Part shown: in pieces, positions 20,390 through 29,488 of the stretch
Layout of the letters: each line of letters begins with the position of its first letter
Numbering within the stretch: position 1 is the first letter of the stretch
Origin: an uncultured Pelagibacteraceae bacterium
GTDB lineage: Bacteria; Pseudomonadota; Alphaproteobacteria; Pelagibacterales; Pelagibacteraceae
Direction: 5' to 3'
Assembly (NCBI GenBank): GCA_902595535.1
Contig: CACJQI010000007.1
Location: 1-64,000 of the forward strand
Length of the DNA: 64,000 bases
Position numbers and translations under genes: made by a program
The notes under the pieces: model-generated
What the model was told of the DNA's origin: nothing
Databases searched by the model: none
Seen by the model: only the letters and a program-made list of their open reading frames with translations

Positions 20390-21130
20390 ATGATCAGATA
20401 TCAATTGCTTATTGAGTATGTAGGTACAAATTTTAGAGGATGGCAAATTCAAAAAAAAGGCTCAACAATTCAAGGTCTAATTCAAGAAAAACTCACGAAA
20501 CTGTTAAAGCAAAAAATAATTTTAAATGGTTCTGGAAGAACAGATACTGGAGTTCATGCAATTGAACAATCTGCTCATTTTGATTGTAAAAATGAAATTA
20601 AAGATTTAACAAAATTTTTAAAATCTATTAATTTTTTTTTAAATGATAAAGGTATTGCAATTAAAAAAATAAAAAAAAGAAGCAATAAATTTCACTCAAG
20701 ATTTTCTGCAAAACAAAGAATTTATAAATACATAATTTTTAATCAAATTAGTGAACCTGTAATAGAAAAAAAAAGAGGTTGGCATGTTAGAAAAATTTTA
20801 GATTTAAGTTTAATTAAAAAAGGTGCAAAAAAACTAGAGGGAACTAATGATTATTCTACTTTTAGAGCATCTAGCTGTCATGCTAAAAGTCCAATTAAGA
20901 CCATTAAATCTATCAAAATCAAATCGTCTAAAAATAAAATAGAAATAGAATTTAGATCTCAATCATTTTTACAACAACAGGTAAGATCCATGGTTGGTTG
21001 TTTAAAATATTTAGGTGAAAAAAAATGGGATTTGAAAACTTTTGATAAGATATTTAAATCAAAAAAAAGAGTATTATGTGCACCACCAGCACCTCCAGAA
21101 GGACTTTTTTTAGCGAGAGTGATTTATTAA
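20390..21130 (+). CDS. truA: tRNA pseudouridine(38-40) synthase
   Basis: TruA isomerises uridines 38-40 in the anticodon arm of many tRNAs. The 246-residue length fits. The catalytic Asp lies in GSGRTDTGVHA, with FHSRFSAKQRIYKY, the DYSTFRAS loop and QQQVRSMVG further on. It begins directly after the fmt stop. The 3' end overlaps the convergent SET-domain gene by 21 bases, so the two terminal coding regions are antisense to each other. Confidence 0.95.
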   Translation: MIRYQLLIEYVGTNFRGWQIQKKGSTIQGLIQEKLTKLLKQKIILNGSGRTDTGVHAIEQSAHFDCKNEIKDLTKFLKSINFFLNDKGIAIKKIKKRSNKFHSRFSAKQRIYKYIIFNQISEPVIEKKRGWHVRKILDLSLIKKGAKKLEGTNDYSTFRASSCHAKSPIKTIKSIKIKSSKNKIEIEFRSQSFLQQQVRSMVGCLKYLGEKKWDLKTFDKIFKSKKRVLCAPPAPPEGLFLARVIY

Positions 21131-21601
21131 TTTTTTTTTATTACTCATTGCAAATTTTTTATTAATTCGCCATCTAGATTCTGCTCTTACTATATAGCCA
21201 CAACAATTTTTTGATTTACATTTGCATTTAAATTGTTTGTAATTTTCATCATATCCAAAACCATAGTCACATGTAAATTCCTCACCTTTTTTAATATCTT
21301 TAATGGCCTTTACCCATATCTTAAGTCCTTTACCATCATAATCACAATTATTATCACAGGAGTGATTTATTAAACCAGCAGTGTTCCAAGAAAAATCTCC
21401 ATCAAGATCATATCTTTTATTTATTGTGAATAAATAAATAGGTTTATTATTATCATATTTATCTGACTCTTCAGTTTGTTTTTTAGTAATTAGTTTTCCG
21501 ATATAATCAATTATTTTTGTTCCCGCTTTGATATCTTTTGTTGCGTAAAGGCCTCGACCTTTTTTATCAATGTCAGATTTTTTAATTCTATACAATTTCA
21601 T
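21110..21601 (-). CDS. SET-domain protein (putative lysine methyltransferase)
   Basis: A compact 163-residue SET protein. It has GRGLYATKDIKAGTKI (the SAM-side N-SET strand), the knot motif INHSC at 78-82, and GEEFTCDYGF with the catalytic Tyr113. A post-SET cluster follows: Cys126, Cys128 and Cys133 (CKCKSKNC), which with the NHSC Cys would bind one zinc. Bacterial stand-alone SET proteins methylate lysines in ribosomal, chromatin-like or unknown targets. It is 30 bases downstream of the HDAC-family gene on the same strand. The substrate is unknown. Confidence 0.85.
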   Translation of the reverse strand: MKLYRIKKSDIDKKGRGLYATKDIKAGTKIIDYIGKLITKKQTEESDKYDNNKPIYLFTINKRYDLDGDFSWNTAGLINHSCDNNCDYDGKGLKIWVKAIKDIKKGEEFTCDYGFGYDENYKQFKCKCKSKNCCGYIVRAESRWRINKKFAMSNKKKLINHSR

Positions 21602-21631
21602 TGTATTTTTTTAGAGAGTTATTAAAAATTA

Positions 21632-22561
21632 TCAATTAAATTCTATTAAAGCATCTACATGTCTTTGAGTACTTTCTTGTAGCGCTCTCAAATCATATCC
21701 ACCCTCAAGAATTGAAACCACATTTCCGTTACAAAATGGTTTTGAAATTTCTAAAGTTCTTTTTGTTAAAGTATAAAAATCCTCTGAACTTAATCTTAAT
21801 TGGGCCAAAGGATCATCGATATGTGCATCAAAACCCGCAGAAAACAACAAGAATTCAGGTTTAAATTCTTTTAGTTTATTTAAAACATGCTCGTACGCAT
21901 TAAGATATTCAACAGCTGTTGTGCCTGCTTCAAGTGGAATATTGAAAATATTATTATATTTACCTTTTTCTTTTTCAGATCCTGATCCGGGGTAATAAGG
22001 ATACTGATGAGTTGATATGTATAAGACTTTTTCATTATCATAAAAAATATCTTGAGTTCCATTTCCGTGGTGTACATCAAAATCAATGATTGCAATTTTA
22101 TTATATTTATATTTTTCGATAAGATAATTTGCACCTACAGCAACATTATTATAAATACAAAATCCCATTGCTTTTTCTTTTTCAGCATGATGCCCAGGTG
22201 GTCTAACAGCACAAAAAGCATTTTTAAAATCTTTATTTTGAACACCTTCTATTGCAGCAAGTATTGAACCAACTGCATCTTTAGTGGCATCTCTACTACC
22301 CGGTGAAATAACTGTATCACCATCAAGAAAATTAAATCCATTTTGTGGAAAAGATTTTTGTACTTGATTTATATAATCCAATGAATGAGTTTTTATTAAA
22401 AGATCTAGATCAAAGTTAGTTGGTTTTTTCCAAATTAAATTTTTATTATCTAACTTTTTAAAGTTATCAATTACTGCAGTAACTCTATCTATTTTTTCAG
22501 GATGACCTTCACCTGTATTATGGTTTTGATAAGTATCTGATGTTACTAAACCAGTTTTCAC
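21632..22561 (-). CDS. Histone-deacetylase-family amidohydrolase
   Basis: A class II HDAC-like deacetylase of 309 residues. It has RPPGHHAEKEKAMGFC (His124, His125), zinc ligands Asp162 and His164 in DFDVHHGNGTQ, and Asp245 in SAGFDAHIDDPL. The Tyr-containing GGYDL motif near the end is present. Bacterial members deacetylate polyamines, acetoin-pathway substrates or protein lysines; the substrate here is not determinable. Its start overlaps the dapE stop by four bases, so it is translationally coupled to lysine/peptidoglycan genes upstream, with the SET gene downstream. Confidence 0.9.
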   Translation of the reverse strand: MKTGLVTSDTYQNHNTGEGHPEKIDRVTAVIDNFKKLDNKNLIWKKPTNFDLDLLIKTHSLDYINQVQKSFPQNGFNFLDGDTVISPGSRDATKDAVGSILAAIEGVQNKDFKNAFCAVRPPGHHAEKEKAMGFCIYNNVAVGANYLIEKYKYNKIAIIDFDVHHGNGTQDIFYDNEKVLYISTHQYPYYPGSGSEKEKGKYNNIFNIPLEAGTTAVEYLNAYEHVLNKLKEFKPEFLLFSAGFDAHIDDPLAQLRLSSEDFYTLTKRTLEISKPFCNGNVVSILEGGYDLRALQESTQRHVDALIEFN

Positions 22562-23715
22562 TTAAAGTAGTTTTTTAAGATATTAGAATAAATTAATGTT
22601 AATTTTTTTAAATCTGACAATGATACTGCTTCATCTACTTTGTGCATAGTTTTTCCAACTAAACCAAACTCTAAACAAGGTGCTATTTTTCTAATGAATC
22701 TCGCATCAGAAGTTCCACCAGTTGTAGATAACTTAGGTTTAATCTTTGTTATTTTTTTAATTTCATCTCTAATCATATAAGTAGTGTCATTTGGTTTAGT
22801 CAGAAAAGCTTCTCCTGAGACACTATAATCAATACTAAACTTTGATTTATTTTTTTTACTTATTATTTTTATAATTTTATCAATTTTCTTTTTAATTGAA
22901 TTTGAAGAATGTTTATTATTAAATCTGACATTAAACTTTGCATTAGCTGATCCTGGTATCACATTATCTGCAAAATTATCTATATTGATTTTGGTAATTT
23001 CAAGATTTGTAGGTTGAAAATCTTTTGTACCATTATCAAATTTAATTTCTTTAAGCTCTTTCAGTATTTGAACTAATGCCGTTGAAGGATTATTTGCTCT
23101 ATCAGGGTAAGCAACATGTCCTTGGATACCAATGATTGTTAATTTTCCAGTCATACTTCCCCTACGACCAATTTTAATCATTTCACCTAATTTATTTGGG
23201 TTAGTTGGCTCTCCAACTAAACAAAAATTTATCTTTTCTTTTTTCTTTCTTAAATATTCGACTACTTTTTTTGTACCATTTATTGCAACACCTTCTTCGT
23301 CACCAGTAATTAAAAGACTAATAGAGCCATTAAATTGTCTTCCTTTTGAGATGAAATTGCTTACCGCTGAAACAAAAGCAGCAACAGAACTTTTCATATC
23401 ATTCGCGCCTCTTCCGATTAAAAAACCTTTTTTTATAGAGGGCTTAAAAGGATTTACGGTCCAATCTTTTAAATTACCTGCTGGAACAACATCAAGATGA
23501 CCAGCATAGCAAAAATTAGGGCCTTTATTTCCCAGTCTTGCGTAGAGATTTTTTACAGGTTTACTGTTTTTTTCTTTAAATTCTAAAATTTTTGTTTTGA
23601 ACCCAAGAGCTTTAAGTTTTTTCTCTAAAAATTTCATTATTCCAGCGTCAATAGGTGTTACAGTTGGAAATTTAATTAGTTCTTTAGCTAATTGAAGTTC
23701 GTTAATAGTGGCCAT
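22558..23715 (-). CDS. dapE: Succinyl-diaminopimelate desuccinylase
   Basis: DapE hydrolyses N-succinyl-LL-diaminopimelate in the lysine/peptidoglycan route. The M20 peptidase signature is complete: AGHLDVVPAG (first zinc His and catalytic Asp), RGANDMKS (bridging Asp), ITGDEEG (Glu general base), LVGEPT and the C-terminal GTSDARF. The 385-residue length is normal. It lies seven bases downstream of dapD, the enzyme that makes the succinylated precursor of its substrate. Confidence 0.94.
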   Translation of the reverse strand: MATINELQLAKELIKFPTVTPIDAGIMKFLEKKLKALGFKTKILEFKEKNSKPVKNLYARLGNKGPNFCYAGHLDVVPAGNLKDWTVNPFKPSIKKGFLIGRGANDMKSSVAAFVSAVSNFISKGRQFNGSISLLITGDEEGVAINGTKKVVEYLRKKKEKINFCLVGEPTNPNKLGEMIKIGRRGSMTGKLTIIGIQGHVAYPDRANNPSTALVQILKELKEIKFDNGTKDFQPTNLEITKINIDNFADNVIPGSANAKFNVRFNNKHSSNSIKKKIDKIIKIISKKNKSKFSIDYSVSGEAFLTKPNDTTYMIRDEIKKITKIKPKLSTTGGTSDARFIRKIAPCLEFGLVGKTMHKVDEAVSLSDLKKLTLIYSNILKNYFK

Positions 23716-23722
23716 TATAAAT

Positions 23723-24553
23723 CTATTCTCTTAATAGATCATTAACAGAAGTTTTAGATCTAGTTTTTTCATCAACTTGTTTGATTATTACCGCACAATA
23801 TAACGATGGTGCGGAAGAATTATTTTTATCAGGCAATGAACCAGGCACAACTACAGAATATGGTGGAATTTTTCCATAAGTAACTTCCCCTGTATTTCTA
23901 TTAACTATTTTAGTTGATTGCCCTATATACATTCCCATACTCAAAACAGATCCTTCTCCAACAATGACACCCTCAACAACCTCTGACATTGCTCCAATAA
24001 AACAATTATCTTCAATTATAGTTGGCAATGCTTGAGCGGGTTCCAAGACACCCCCAATTCCTGATCCAGCAGAGATATGACAATTTTTTCCTATTTGGCA
24101 ACAACTACCAGCACGACTAAAAGTATCCATCATAGTACCTTTATCTATATAAGCTCCAATATTTACATAGCATGGCATAAGCACAGCATTTTTTCCTACA
24201 AAAGAACCTTTTCTTACAGGAGAATTAGGTACCATTCTAAAACCTGCTTTTTCATGATCCTCTTTTGTCCATCCAGCTGTTTTACCTTTTAACAAATGCG
24301 CCTTGTCATACCAACTACTGTATGGTCCATTTAAATTTTCCATTGGATATATTCTAAAGCTTAGCATAATAGCTTTTTTAATATGTTGATGAGTGACCCA
24401 TTCACCATCTATTTTTTCTGCAACCCTAACTTTACCACTATCTAAATCATCAATCATTTGATTGATAGTATCCTTTAAACTTTGGTCAGAATCTTGATTT
24501 ACATTATCTCTATTTTCCCATGCATCATTTATAATTTTTTCTATATCGCTCAT
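23723..24553 (-). CDS. dapD: Tetrahydrodipicolinate N-succinyltransferase
   Basis: DapD succinylates tetrahydrodipicolinate. The 276-residue protein has an N-terminal helical domain, then a left-handed beta-helix of hexapeptide repeats (for example [41 protein letters not shown]) and the C-terminal [17 protein letters not shown] typical of DapD. It is followed directly by dapE, so the two succinyl-branch genes are paired. It lies 22 bases downstream of the HAD phosphatase gene. Confidence 0.96.
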   Translation of the reverse strand: MSDIEKIINDAWENRDNVNQDSDQSLKDTINQMIDDLDSGKVRVAEKIDGEWVTHQHIKKAIMLSFRIYPMENLNGPYSSWYDKAHLLKGKTAGWTKEDHEKAGFRMVPNSPVRKGSFVGKNAVLMPCYVNIGAYIDKGTMMDTFSRAGSCCQIGKNCHISAGSGIGGVLEPAQALPTIIEDNCFIGAMSEVVEGVIVGEGSVLSMGMYIGQSTKIVNRNTGEVTYGKIPPYSVVVPGSLPDKNNSSAPSLYCAVIIKQVDEKTRSKTSVNDLLRE

Positions 24554-24575
24554 ATTTTAATTTTAGATAGTTAAT

Positions 24576-25247
24576 TTAATTACTCTTTAATATATTAATT
24601 TCTTGTAAAAAAGAAGGCAAGTCCTTAATCTTATAATCTATGTAAGATTTGTCCGAGTCCTTTTTTGCAAATGCTTCTTCATTCTCTAACCAGCAAGTTT
24701 TCATCCCTAAATTTTTAGCTTGTTCTAAATTATGAGCTATATCTTCAATTAAAATTGATTGATTAGGATTAATATTAAATTTTTTAATTAACTTTTCATA
24801 AGGCTCCAAGTGAGGTTTGGGAGTAAAATTCGCGTCAACTATATCAAAAGCACCATCAAATAAGCCATTAATTCCTAATTGTTTTGTGACATTTTCTACA
24901 TGAGAATGAGAACCATTTGTAAAGATAATTTTTTTTTCTTTAATTTTTATTAGTTCCTCTCGTAACTTTAAATCTTTAGGCAACCAACTAATGTCTATAT
25001 CATGTACAAATTCTAGAAAGTCATGCGGATCTATACCGTCCTGCTTCATTAATCCTGATAATGTTGTGCCATATTCATAAAAATATTTTTTTTGTATTTC
25101 TTTTGCTTTGACTAAATCCACATTCATTTTTTTTGATATAAATGCGCTCATTTTCTTATCTACTTCAGAGAAAACCTGTGTTTGACCGCTATAAAGAGTG
25201 TTATCTAGATCAAATATCCAGTATTTTATGTCTATTAACTCTTTCAT
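24576..25247 (-). CDS. HAD-superfamily hydrolase (pyrimidine 5'-nucleotidase-like)
   Basis: A 223-residue HAD phosphatase with motif I FDLDNTLYSG, motif II FTNGSHSH, the motif III Lys in FTPKPHLEPY and motif IV ILIEDIAHNLEQAK. The helical cap after motif I is of the SDT1/PPM-type 5'-nucleotidase subfamily. Its start overlaps argB by four bases. A gene like this next to argB and dapD is common in alphaproteobacteria, but its real substrate is not established from sequence. Confidence 0.85.
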   Translation of the reverse strand: MKELIDIKYWIFDLDNTLYSGQTQVFSEVDKKMSAFISKKMNVDLVKAKEIQKKYFYEYGTTLSGLMKQDGIDPHDFLEFVHDIDISWLPKDLKLREELIKIKEKKIIFTNGSHSHVENVTKQLGINGLFDGAFDIVDANFTPKPHLEPYEKLIKKFNINPNQSILIEDIAHNLEQAKNLGMKTCWLENEEAFAKKDSDKSYIDYKIKDLPSFLQEINILKSN

Positions 25248-26110
25248 TGTCTAATTAAAGTTCCTGAACCTTTGTCGGATAATAATTCAAAAAGAATAGA
25301 GTGATTCTTTCGACCGTCAATAATAACAACACCTTTAACACCATTACAAACAACATCTAAACAATTATTAATTTTAGGAATCATTCCTCCAGTAACAACC
25401 TCATCATTTATTAAATCTTTAATTGATTGAGAATTAATTTCAGGGATTAATTTTTTATTACTATCAAGAACACCTTCAACATCACTCATTATTATTAAAC
25501 GTCTAGCTTCAATTTTTTTTGCAATTGATCCAGCAGCTGTATCAGCATTTATATTATAAGCTTGATTATTTTCGTCTAGACCTAAGGGAGCTATAACAGG
25601 AACTTTTTTTTCATCTACAATTTTATCAATAATCGACTTATTTATTTCTGTTGGTGTTCCAACAAATCCTAGCTCAGTATTTTCTTGCACAACTGTCATA
25701 ATATTATTTTTTCTAGAGTTTATAGTTTGACTATTACATTGTTGTTCTTTTAAGGCCTCTATAATTTCAGAGTTAAACTCTATTAACACTTGTTCTACTA
25801 CTTCAATAGTTTCTTTTTCTGTAACTCTCAATCCTTTTATAAAATTACTCTTAATTCCTAATTCATTTAGTTTATTGCTAATTCTTTTTCCACCTCCATG
25901 GACAATAATTGGAATAAATCCAAGCTTATTCAATACGGATATATCTTTAATGAAAATATCAAATAATTTATTATCTACCAAAACACTACCACCACATTTA
26001 ATAACAATGTATTCATCATTATATTTTTCTAAATATTTTTTAACCTCATCAATCGAGGGACCGTCTGATGGAAGTACTTTTTTTAATTCTTCTTCTTTGA
26101 TTTCCAACAT
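25244..26110 (-). CDS. argB: Acetylglutamate kinase
   Basis: ArgB phosphorylates N-acetylglutamate in arginine synthesis. The 288-residue amino-acid kinase has IVIKCGGSVL, the IIVHGGGKRI substrate loop, GLRVT, NINADTAAG and the final GGMIPKI segment. It starts on the stop codon of yidC (one-base overlap). Many alphaproteobacteria have an engB-type GTPase gene between yidC and argB; here none is present. Later arginine steps argD and argF lie at 58328-60425. Confidence 0.95.
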   Translation of the reverse strand: MLEIKEEELKKVLPSDGPSIDEVKKYLEKYNDEYIVIKCGGSVLVDNKLFDIFIKDISVLNKLGFIPIIVHGGGKRISNKLNELGIKSNFIKGLRVTEKETIEVVEQVLIEFNSEIIEALKEQQCNSQTINSRKNNIMTVVQENTELGFVGTPTEINKSIIDKIVDEKKVPVIAPLGLDENNQAYNINADTAAGSIAKKIEARRLIIMSDVEGVLDSNKKLIPEINSQSIKDLINDEVVTGGMIPKINNCLDVVCNGVKGVVIIDGRKNHSILFELLSDKGSGTLIRQ

Positions 26111-27786
26111 TAAGTTGTTGTTTTGACTGTAGTTCGTTTCATTATGAAAACTTGTTGAGCCATAGTTAAAATATTATTAACCGTCCAATAAATTACTAAT
26201 CCAGCAGGGAAAGGTGCTAAAATTATCGTTAAGAATAAAGGAAAGAACATAAATATTTTTGCTTGCATCGGATCTGTCGGAGCTGGATTTAATTTTTGCT
26301 GAATAAACATAGAAACACCCATTGCAATTGGCCACGCTCCAATCATTAAAAAAGATGGAACGTCATAAGGCAGCAGACCAAACAAGTTAAATAATGATGT
26401 TGGATCTCTTTCAGACAAATCTTGTATCCAGCCGAAAAAAGGCATTTGTCTCATTTCAATTGTTACAAATAAAACTTTATATAAAGCAAAAAACACTGGT
26501 ATCTGCACTAATATAGGCAAACACCCTGACATTGGATTTACTTTTTCCTTTTTATAAAGTGCCATCATTTCTTGCTGGAGCTTCATTTTATCTTCTTTGT
26601 GCAAATCTTTTAGTCTCACCATCTCTGGTTGAAGTGCTTTCATTTTAGCCATGCTTCTAAATGAGAAATTAGCAAGAGGAAAGAATGCCAGTCTTATACA
26701 AATTGTTATTGCAATAATTGCCAGACCATAATTTCCTAGTAATTTAAAGAAATAGTCGATACCGTAAAAGAGAGGTTTTGTGATAAAATATAAAAAACCC
26801 CAATCAATTGCTAAATCAAATTTATCTATATTTAATGACTCCGCATATCCATCAATAACGTCTACCCTTTTAGCAGCTACTATTACTTGAAATTCATCTT
26901 CTATACTTGAGTTTCCTTTTAGCTCCAAAGGCTCTTTGCCTACAAAATTAGCGAGAAATTTATCTTTATAGTCAAAAGTTGTTATAAATTCTTTACCACT
27001 TGGTGGAATTAACGATGTTATCCAAAATTTGTCCGAAATTCCAAGCCATCCTTTTTTTGAGATTCTAGAAAACTTTTCCTCTTGAATATCGTCGTAATCT
27101 TCCTCAATTAATTCTTCATCTAAAGTTGCAATAAGACCTTCATGGAGGATATAGAAATTAGAAATCTCGGGTATCTCTTTTCTGATAATTTGACCGTAAG
27201 GATGGAAATCAAATTCTTTATTTGTTGAATTAATTACTTTTTGTTTAATGGTGAATAAAAACTTATCATCTAAAGATATCTCTTTTTCAAAAGTAATTCC
27301 TTGATCATTCGTCCATATTAATTTTACAGAAGATTGATCGGTGAGTGTATCATTTCCTGATATAGACCATACTGAATTTGAATTTGGAATATCAATATTT
27401 TTATCATTAGTTAGAAATCCACTTTCTATTAAGTATCCATCTTTAGTACTTCTAGGTGATAATAATTTAACTTTTTCATCACTTTCTAAAGTTATATTAT
27501 ATTCTTTAAAGGTTAAGTCATCAATTGCTGCGCCCTTAAGAGATATAGAACCAATTATACTCTGATTTTCAAATTTAATTCTTTTACTTTGGCTTAAAGC
27601 TTCTTCTCTTGAAACTTCAGTTATAGTCTCTTTTTGATCCAAACTAGGAGCATCAGTAGTTTGTTCAGTTTTATTTTTTTCCGCAAGTTGTTCTTTAGTA
27701 ATTGGAGGCGGAGCAAAGTAAAGCGAATAAAGAATGATTACAGCTGCTGATAAAGAAATTGCCGCAATAACATTCCGTGTATCCAT
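26110..27786 (-). CDS. yidC: Membrane protein insertase YidC
   Basis: YidC inserts and folds inner-membrane proteins, alone or with SecYEG. The 558-residue protein has an N-terminal membrane span (about 6-25), a large periplasmic P1 domain (to about 330), then the conserved Oxa1-like core of five spans: the GLAIIAITICIRLAFFPLAN span with the groove Arg, the charged cytoplasmic loop, MSGCLPILVQIPVFFALYKV, and VIYWTVNNILTMAQQ near the end. It lies in the canonical rpmH-rnpA-yidD-yidC block, seven bases after yidD. Confidence 0.96.
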   Translation of the reverse strand: MDTRNVIAAISLSAAVIILYSLYFAPPPITKEQLAEKNKTEQTTDAPSLDQKETITEVSREEALSQSKRIKFENQSIIGSISLKGAAIDDLTFKEYNITLESDEKVKLLSPRSTKDGYLIESGFLTNDKNIDIPNSNSVWSISGNDTLTDQSSVKLIWTNDQGITFEKEISLDDKFLFTIKQKVINSTNKEFDFHPYGQIIRKEIPEISNFYILHEGLIATLDEELIEEDYDDIQEEKFSRISKKGWLGISDKFWITSLIPPSGKEFITTFDYKDKFLANFVGKEPLELKGNSSIEDEFQVIVAAKRVDVIDGYAESLNIDKFDLAIDWGFLYFITKPLFYGIDYFFKLLGNYGLAIIAITICIRLAFFPLANFSFRSMAKMKALQPEMVRLKDLHKEDKMKLQQEMMALYKKEKVNPMSGCLPILVQIPVFFALYKVLFVTIEMRQMPFFGWIQDLSERDPTSLFNLFGLLPYDVPSFLMIGAWPIAMGVSMFIQQKLNPAPTDPMQAKIFMFFPLFLTIILAPFPAGLVIYWTVNNILTMAQQVFIMKRTTVKTTT

Positions 27787-27792
27787 TATTTT

Positions 27793-28038
27793 TTAACCTT
27801 TATATTTTTTTTTTACAGGATCAAAACCATCACCACCGCCTAAAAATTTTATTGGGTGACATGATAAAATTCTTTTTAAACTTAAAAAAGTTCCCTTAGC
27901 TAATCCAAATTCTTTCAAAGCTTCAATACTGTATTCTGAGCATGTAGGCAAATATCTGCATGAATGACCAAATAAAGGACTAATCAAAAATTTATATCCT
28001 TTTATAACTTTAATTAAAATATTGGTGAAAATGTTCAT
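27793..28038 (-). CDS. yidD: Membrane protein insertion efficiency factor YidD
   Basis: YidD is a small membrane-associated protein that assists YidC-dependent insertion. The 81-residue protein has the family pattern GYKFLISPLFGHSCRYLPTC, SEYSIEAL and the C-terminal GGGDGFDPV, including the conserved Cys residues. It overlaps the rnpA stop by one base and precedes yidC. Confidence 0.95.
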   Translation of the reverse strand: MNIFTNILIKVIKGYKFLISPLFGHSCRYLPTCSEYSIEALKEFGLAKGTFLSLKRILSCHPIKFLGGGDGFDPVKKKYKG

Positions 28039-28379
28039 TATTTAATCTTTTCTAAATCCTGAAATATGGTTTCTTTTATATTTTTGTACTCATTGTTTAA
28101 CATAGTTGACTTAGCAATAACAAGATATGAATAGTTAAATTTAACTGATATTTTTTTAACAGCATCATTAACCATATTTCTTAATCTTCTTTTAATTTTA
28201 TTTCTTATTACAGCATTGCCTATTTTTTTCTTAGTCACAAAACTTATATTAAGTTTTTTATTATCTTTATTTTTTAAACTCCCAAAAAAAATTGTAACAA
28301 ATTTATTAGAAATTTTTTTTTGCTTAAGTAGATTTTTGAATTCTTCGTTTTTTGAAAGAGCAAGTATTTTGCTTTTCAT
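28038..28379 (-). CDS. rnpA: Ribonuclease P protein component
   Basis: RnpA is the protein cofactor that helps the RNase P ribozyme bind pre-tRNA. The 113-residue basic protein has the RNR signature in NAVIRNKIKRRLRNMV and the preceding KKKIGNAV strand. It lies four bases after the rpmH stop. The RNA subunit gene is not in this window. Confidence 0.93.
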   Translation of the reverse strand: MKSKILALSKNEEFKNLLKQKKISNKFVTIFFGSLKNKDNKKLNISFVTKKKIGNAVIRNKIKRRLRNMVNDAVKKISVKFNYSYLVIAKSTMLNNEYKNIKETIFQDLEKIK

Positions 28380-28383
28380 TTAT

Positions 28384-28524
28384 TTAAACTGATACAGTTA
28401 ACGATTTTCTTCCTCTTGCTCTTCTTCTAGCTAAAAGTTTTTGTCCACCTTTAGTTTTCATTTTAGACCTAAAACCATGTTTTCGGGCTCTTTTAACGTT
28501 AGATGGTTGATATGTTCGTTTCAT
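28384..28524 (-). CDS. rpmH: 50S ribosomal protein L34
   Basis: A 46-residue, very basic protein starting [19 protein letters not shown] and continuing through [19 protein letters not shown], the near-invariant L34 pattern. It is preceded on its strand by a good promoter at 28556-28584 and followed by rnpA after four bases. Only a short tail (SLTVSV) differs from typical L34. Confidence 0.97.
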   Translation of the reverse strand: MKRTYQPSNVKRARKHGFRSKMKTKGGQKLLARRRARGRKSLTVSV

Positions 28525-28555
28525 AAATATGGTTAATTTTTATTAAATTTCGCCC

Positions 28556-28584
28556 TTTATAGTAATTAAATATATAAATAGCAA
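28556..28584 (-). promoter_or_regulatory. Sigma70-type promoter for rpmH-rnpA-yidD-yidC
   Basis: On the minus strand a TTGCTA box (28579-28584) is followed after 17 bases by TATAAA (28556-28561). Expected transcription start is about 28549, giving a leader of roughly 25 bases before the rpmH ATG. Confidence 0.6.
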
Positions 28585-28615
28585 ACATAAGATTTTATAA
28601 ATTGTATTAGATTTG

Positions 28616-29338
28616 ATGGAAAAAACAAAAAAAATTAAAACAATTATAGGACTATCCTATCTAATTTTAGTTTGTTTATTTTTATACTTTTTCTTTTCAA
28701 AATTTAGCCTTCAAGATTTCACATCATATGACTTCATCAAACAAAACAGATCTTATTTCTTTGAACTTAAAAACTCTAATTTGTTTTTAATATCAATAAT
28801 CTTTTTATTATTAACAATATTATGGGTATTTCCATTTTTAGGCTTTGGATCTCCAGTAGCCTTGTTTGGTGGATTTATTTTTGGAAAATGGATTGGAACT
28901 CTAATTGTTGTTTTGGGATTAAGTATTGGCGCAACTTTTTTGTATATATTTGGAAATTATTTTTTAAAAAATATTATTAGAGAAAAATTTTTAAAAAAAT
29001 ACCAAAGCCTTAAAATAAAATTTAAAAAATCTGAATTTATTTATTTATTGATATATAGATTTATTGGAGGAGTACCTTGGCAATTAAGCTGTCTATTGCC
29101 GACACTTTTTAATGTGAATGTAAAAAATTTTTTCTTTGCAACGATCATAGGAATTATACCTCAAACTTTTTTAGCTGTTTCTATTGGTAGCGGGATAGAA
29201 AAAATAATTGATCAAAATTCAAAGACTCCTAAAATTTCAGATGTAATTTTTTCTCACGATATATATATTCCAATCTTAGCTTTCTTTGGATTAATTTTAG
29301 TTGCAACTTTTTTGAGAAAAATTTTTTATAAAAACTAA
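28616..29338 (+). CDS. VTT (TVP38/TMEM64/DedA-like) membrane protein
   Basis: A 240-residue integral membrane protein. It has an N-terminal span, a hydrophobic pair at about 60-80, and the VTT-domain core with GFGSPVALFGGFIFGKW and GLSIGATFLYIFGNYF. A re-entrant segment YRFIGGVPWQLSCLLP and the IGIIPQTFLAVSIGSG motif follow, then a last span. Family members act in lipid scrambling or undecaprenyl-phosphate recycling; the role here is inferred only. ATG at 28616 is preferred over the adjacent TTG at 28613. A candidate structured RNA begins two bases after its stop. Confidence 0.85.
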   Translation: MEKTKKIKTIIGLSYLILVCLFLYFFFSKFSLQDFTSYDFIKQNRSYFFELKNSNLFLISIIFLLLTILWVFPFLGFGSPVALFGGFIFGKWIGTLIVVLGLSIGATFLYIFGNYFLKNIIREKFLKKYQSLKIKFKKSEFIYLLIYRFIGGVPWQLSCLLPTLFNVNVKNFFFATIIGIIPQTFLAVSIGSGIEKIIDQNSKTPKISDVIFSHDIYIPILAFFGLILVATFLRKIFYKN

Positions 29339-29340
29339 TT

Positions 29341-29488
29341 ATGGTGCTCCCACCCTGTACTGACCAGGGAATTAGTCATTACCAATGACTTGATATACCA
29401 TTTATCTATAGGAGCTAATAAACAATTTATATTTTATTGATAATAAAGCATTTTTTTCAAAATATTGCCTTAATTTTTTAGGTAATAT
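29341..29488 (+). ncRNA. Candidate structured RNA leader with possible pseudoknot
   Basis: This spacer holds more base pairing than other gaps here. ATGGT (29341-29345) can pair with ACCAT (29397-29401), enclosing two hairpins: CCCTG/CAGGG (29353-29357 with 29365-29369) and AGTCATT/AATGACT (29374-29380 with 29384-29390). GCTCC (29346-29350) can pair with GGAGC (29411-29415) outside that domain, giving a pseudoknot. A nine-pair hairpin ATATTGCCT/AGGTAATAT (29462-29470 with 29480-29488) comes 15 bases before the GAGGAAA ribosome site of the next gene. A TATAAA at 29327-29332 would start transcription at about 29340; its best -35 (TTGCAA, 29301) is 20 bases away. No named riboswitch class was recognised. 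Confidence 0.45.

Noticed and set aside
23132-23500. 122-residue open frame opposite dapE
   Set aside because: dapE is a complete enzyme on the other strand; the shadow has no motif and no ribosome site.
29341-29388. 15-codon open frame starting ATGGTGCTCC
   Set aside because: Too short, no ribosome site, and it overlaps paired RNA segments that explain the sequence better.
29341-29415. SAM-II or SAM-V riboswitch
   Set aside because: An AGCTAA string is present, but the upstream hairpin sequence and spacing do not fit either class as I know them, and the downstream gene is not linked to methionine.
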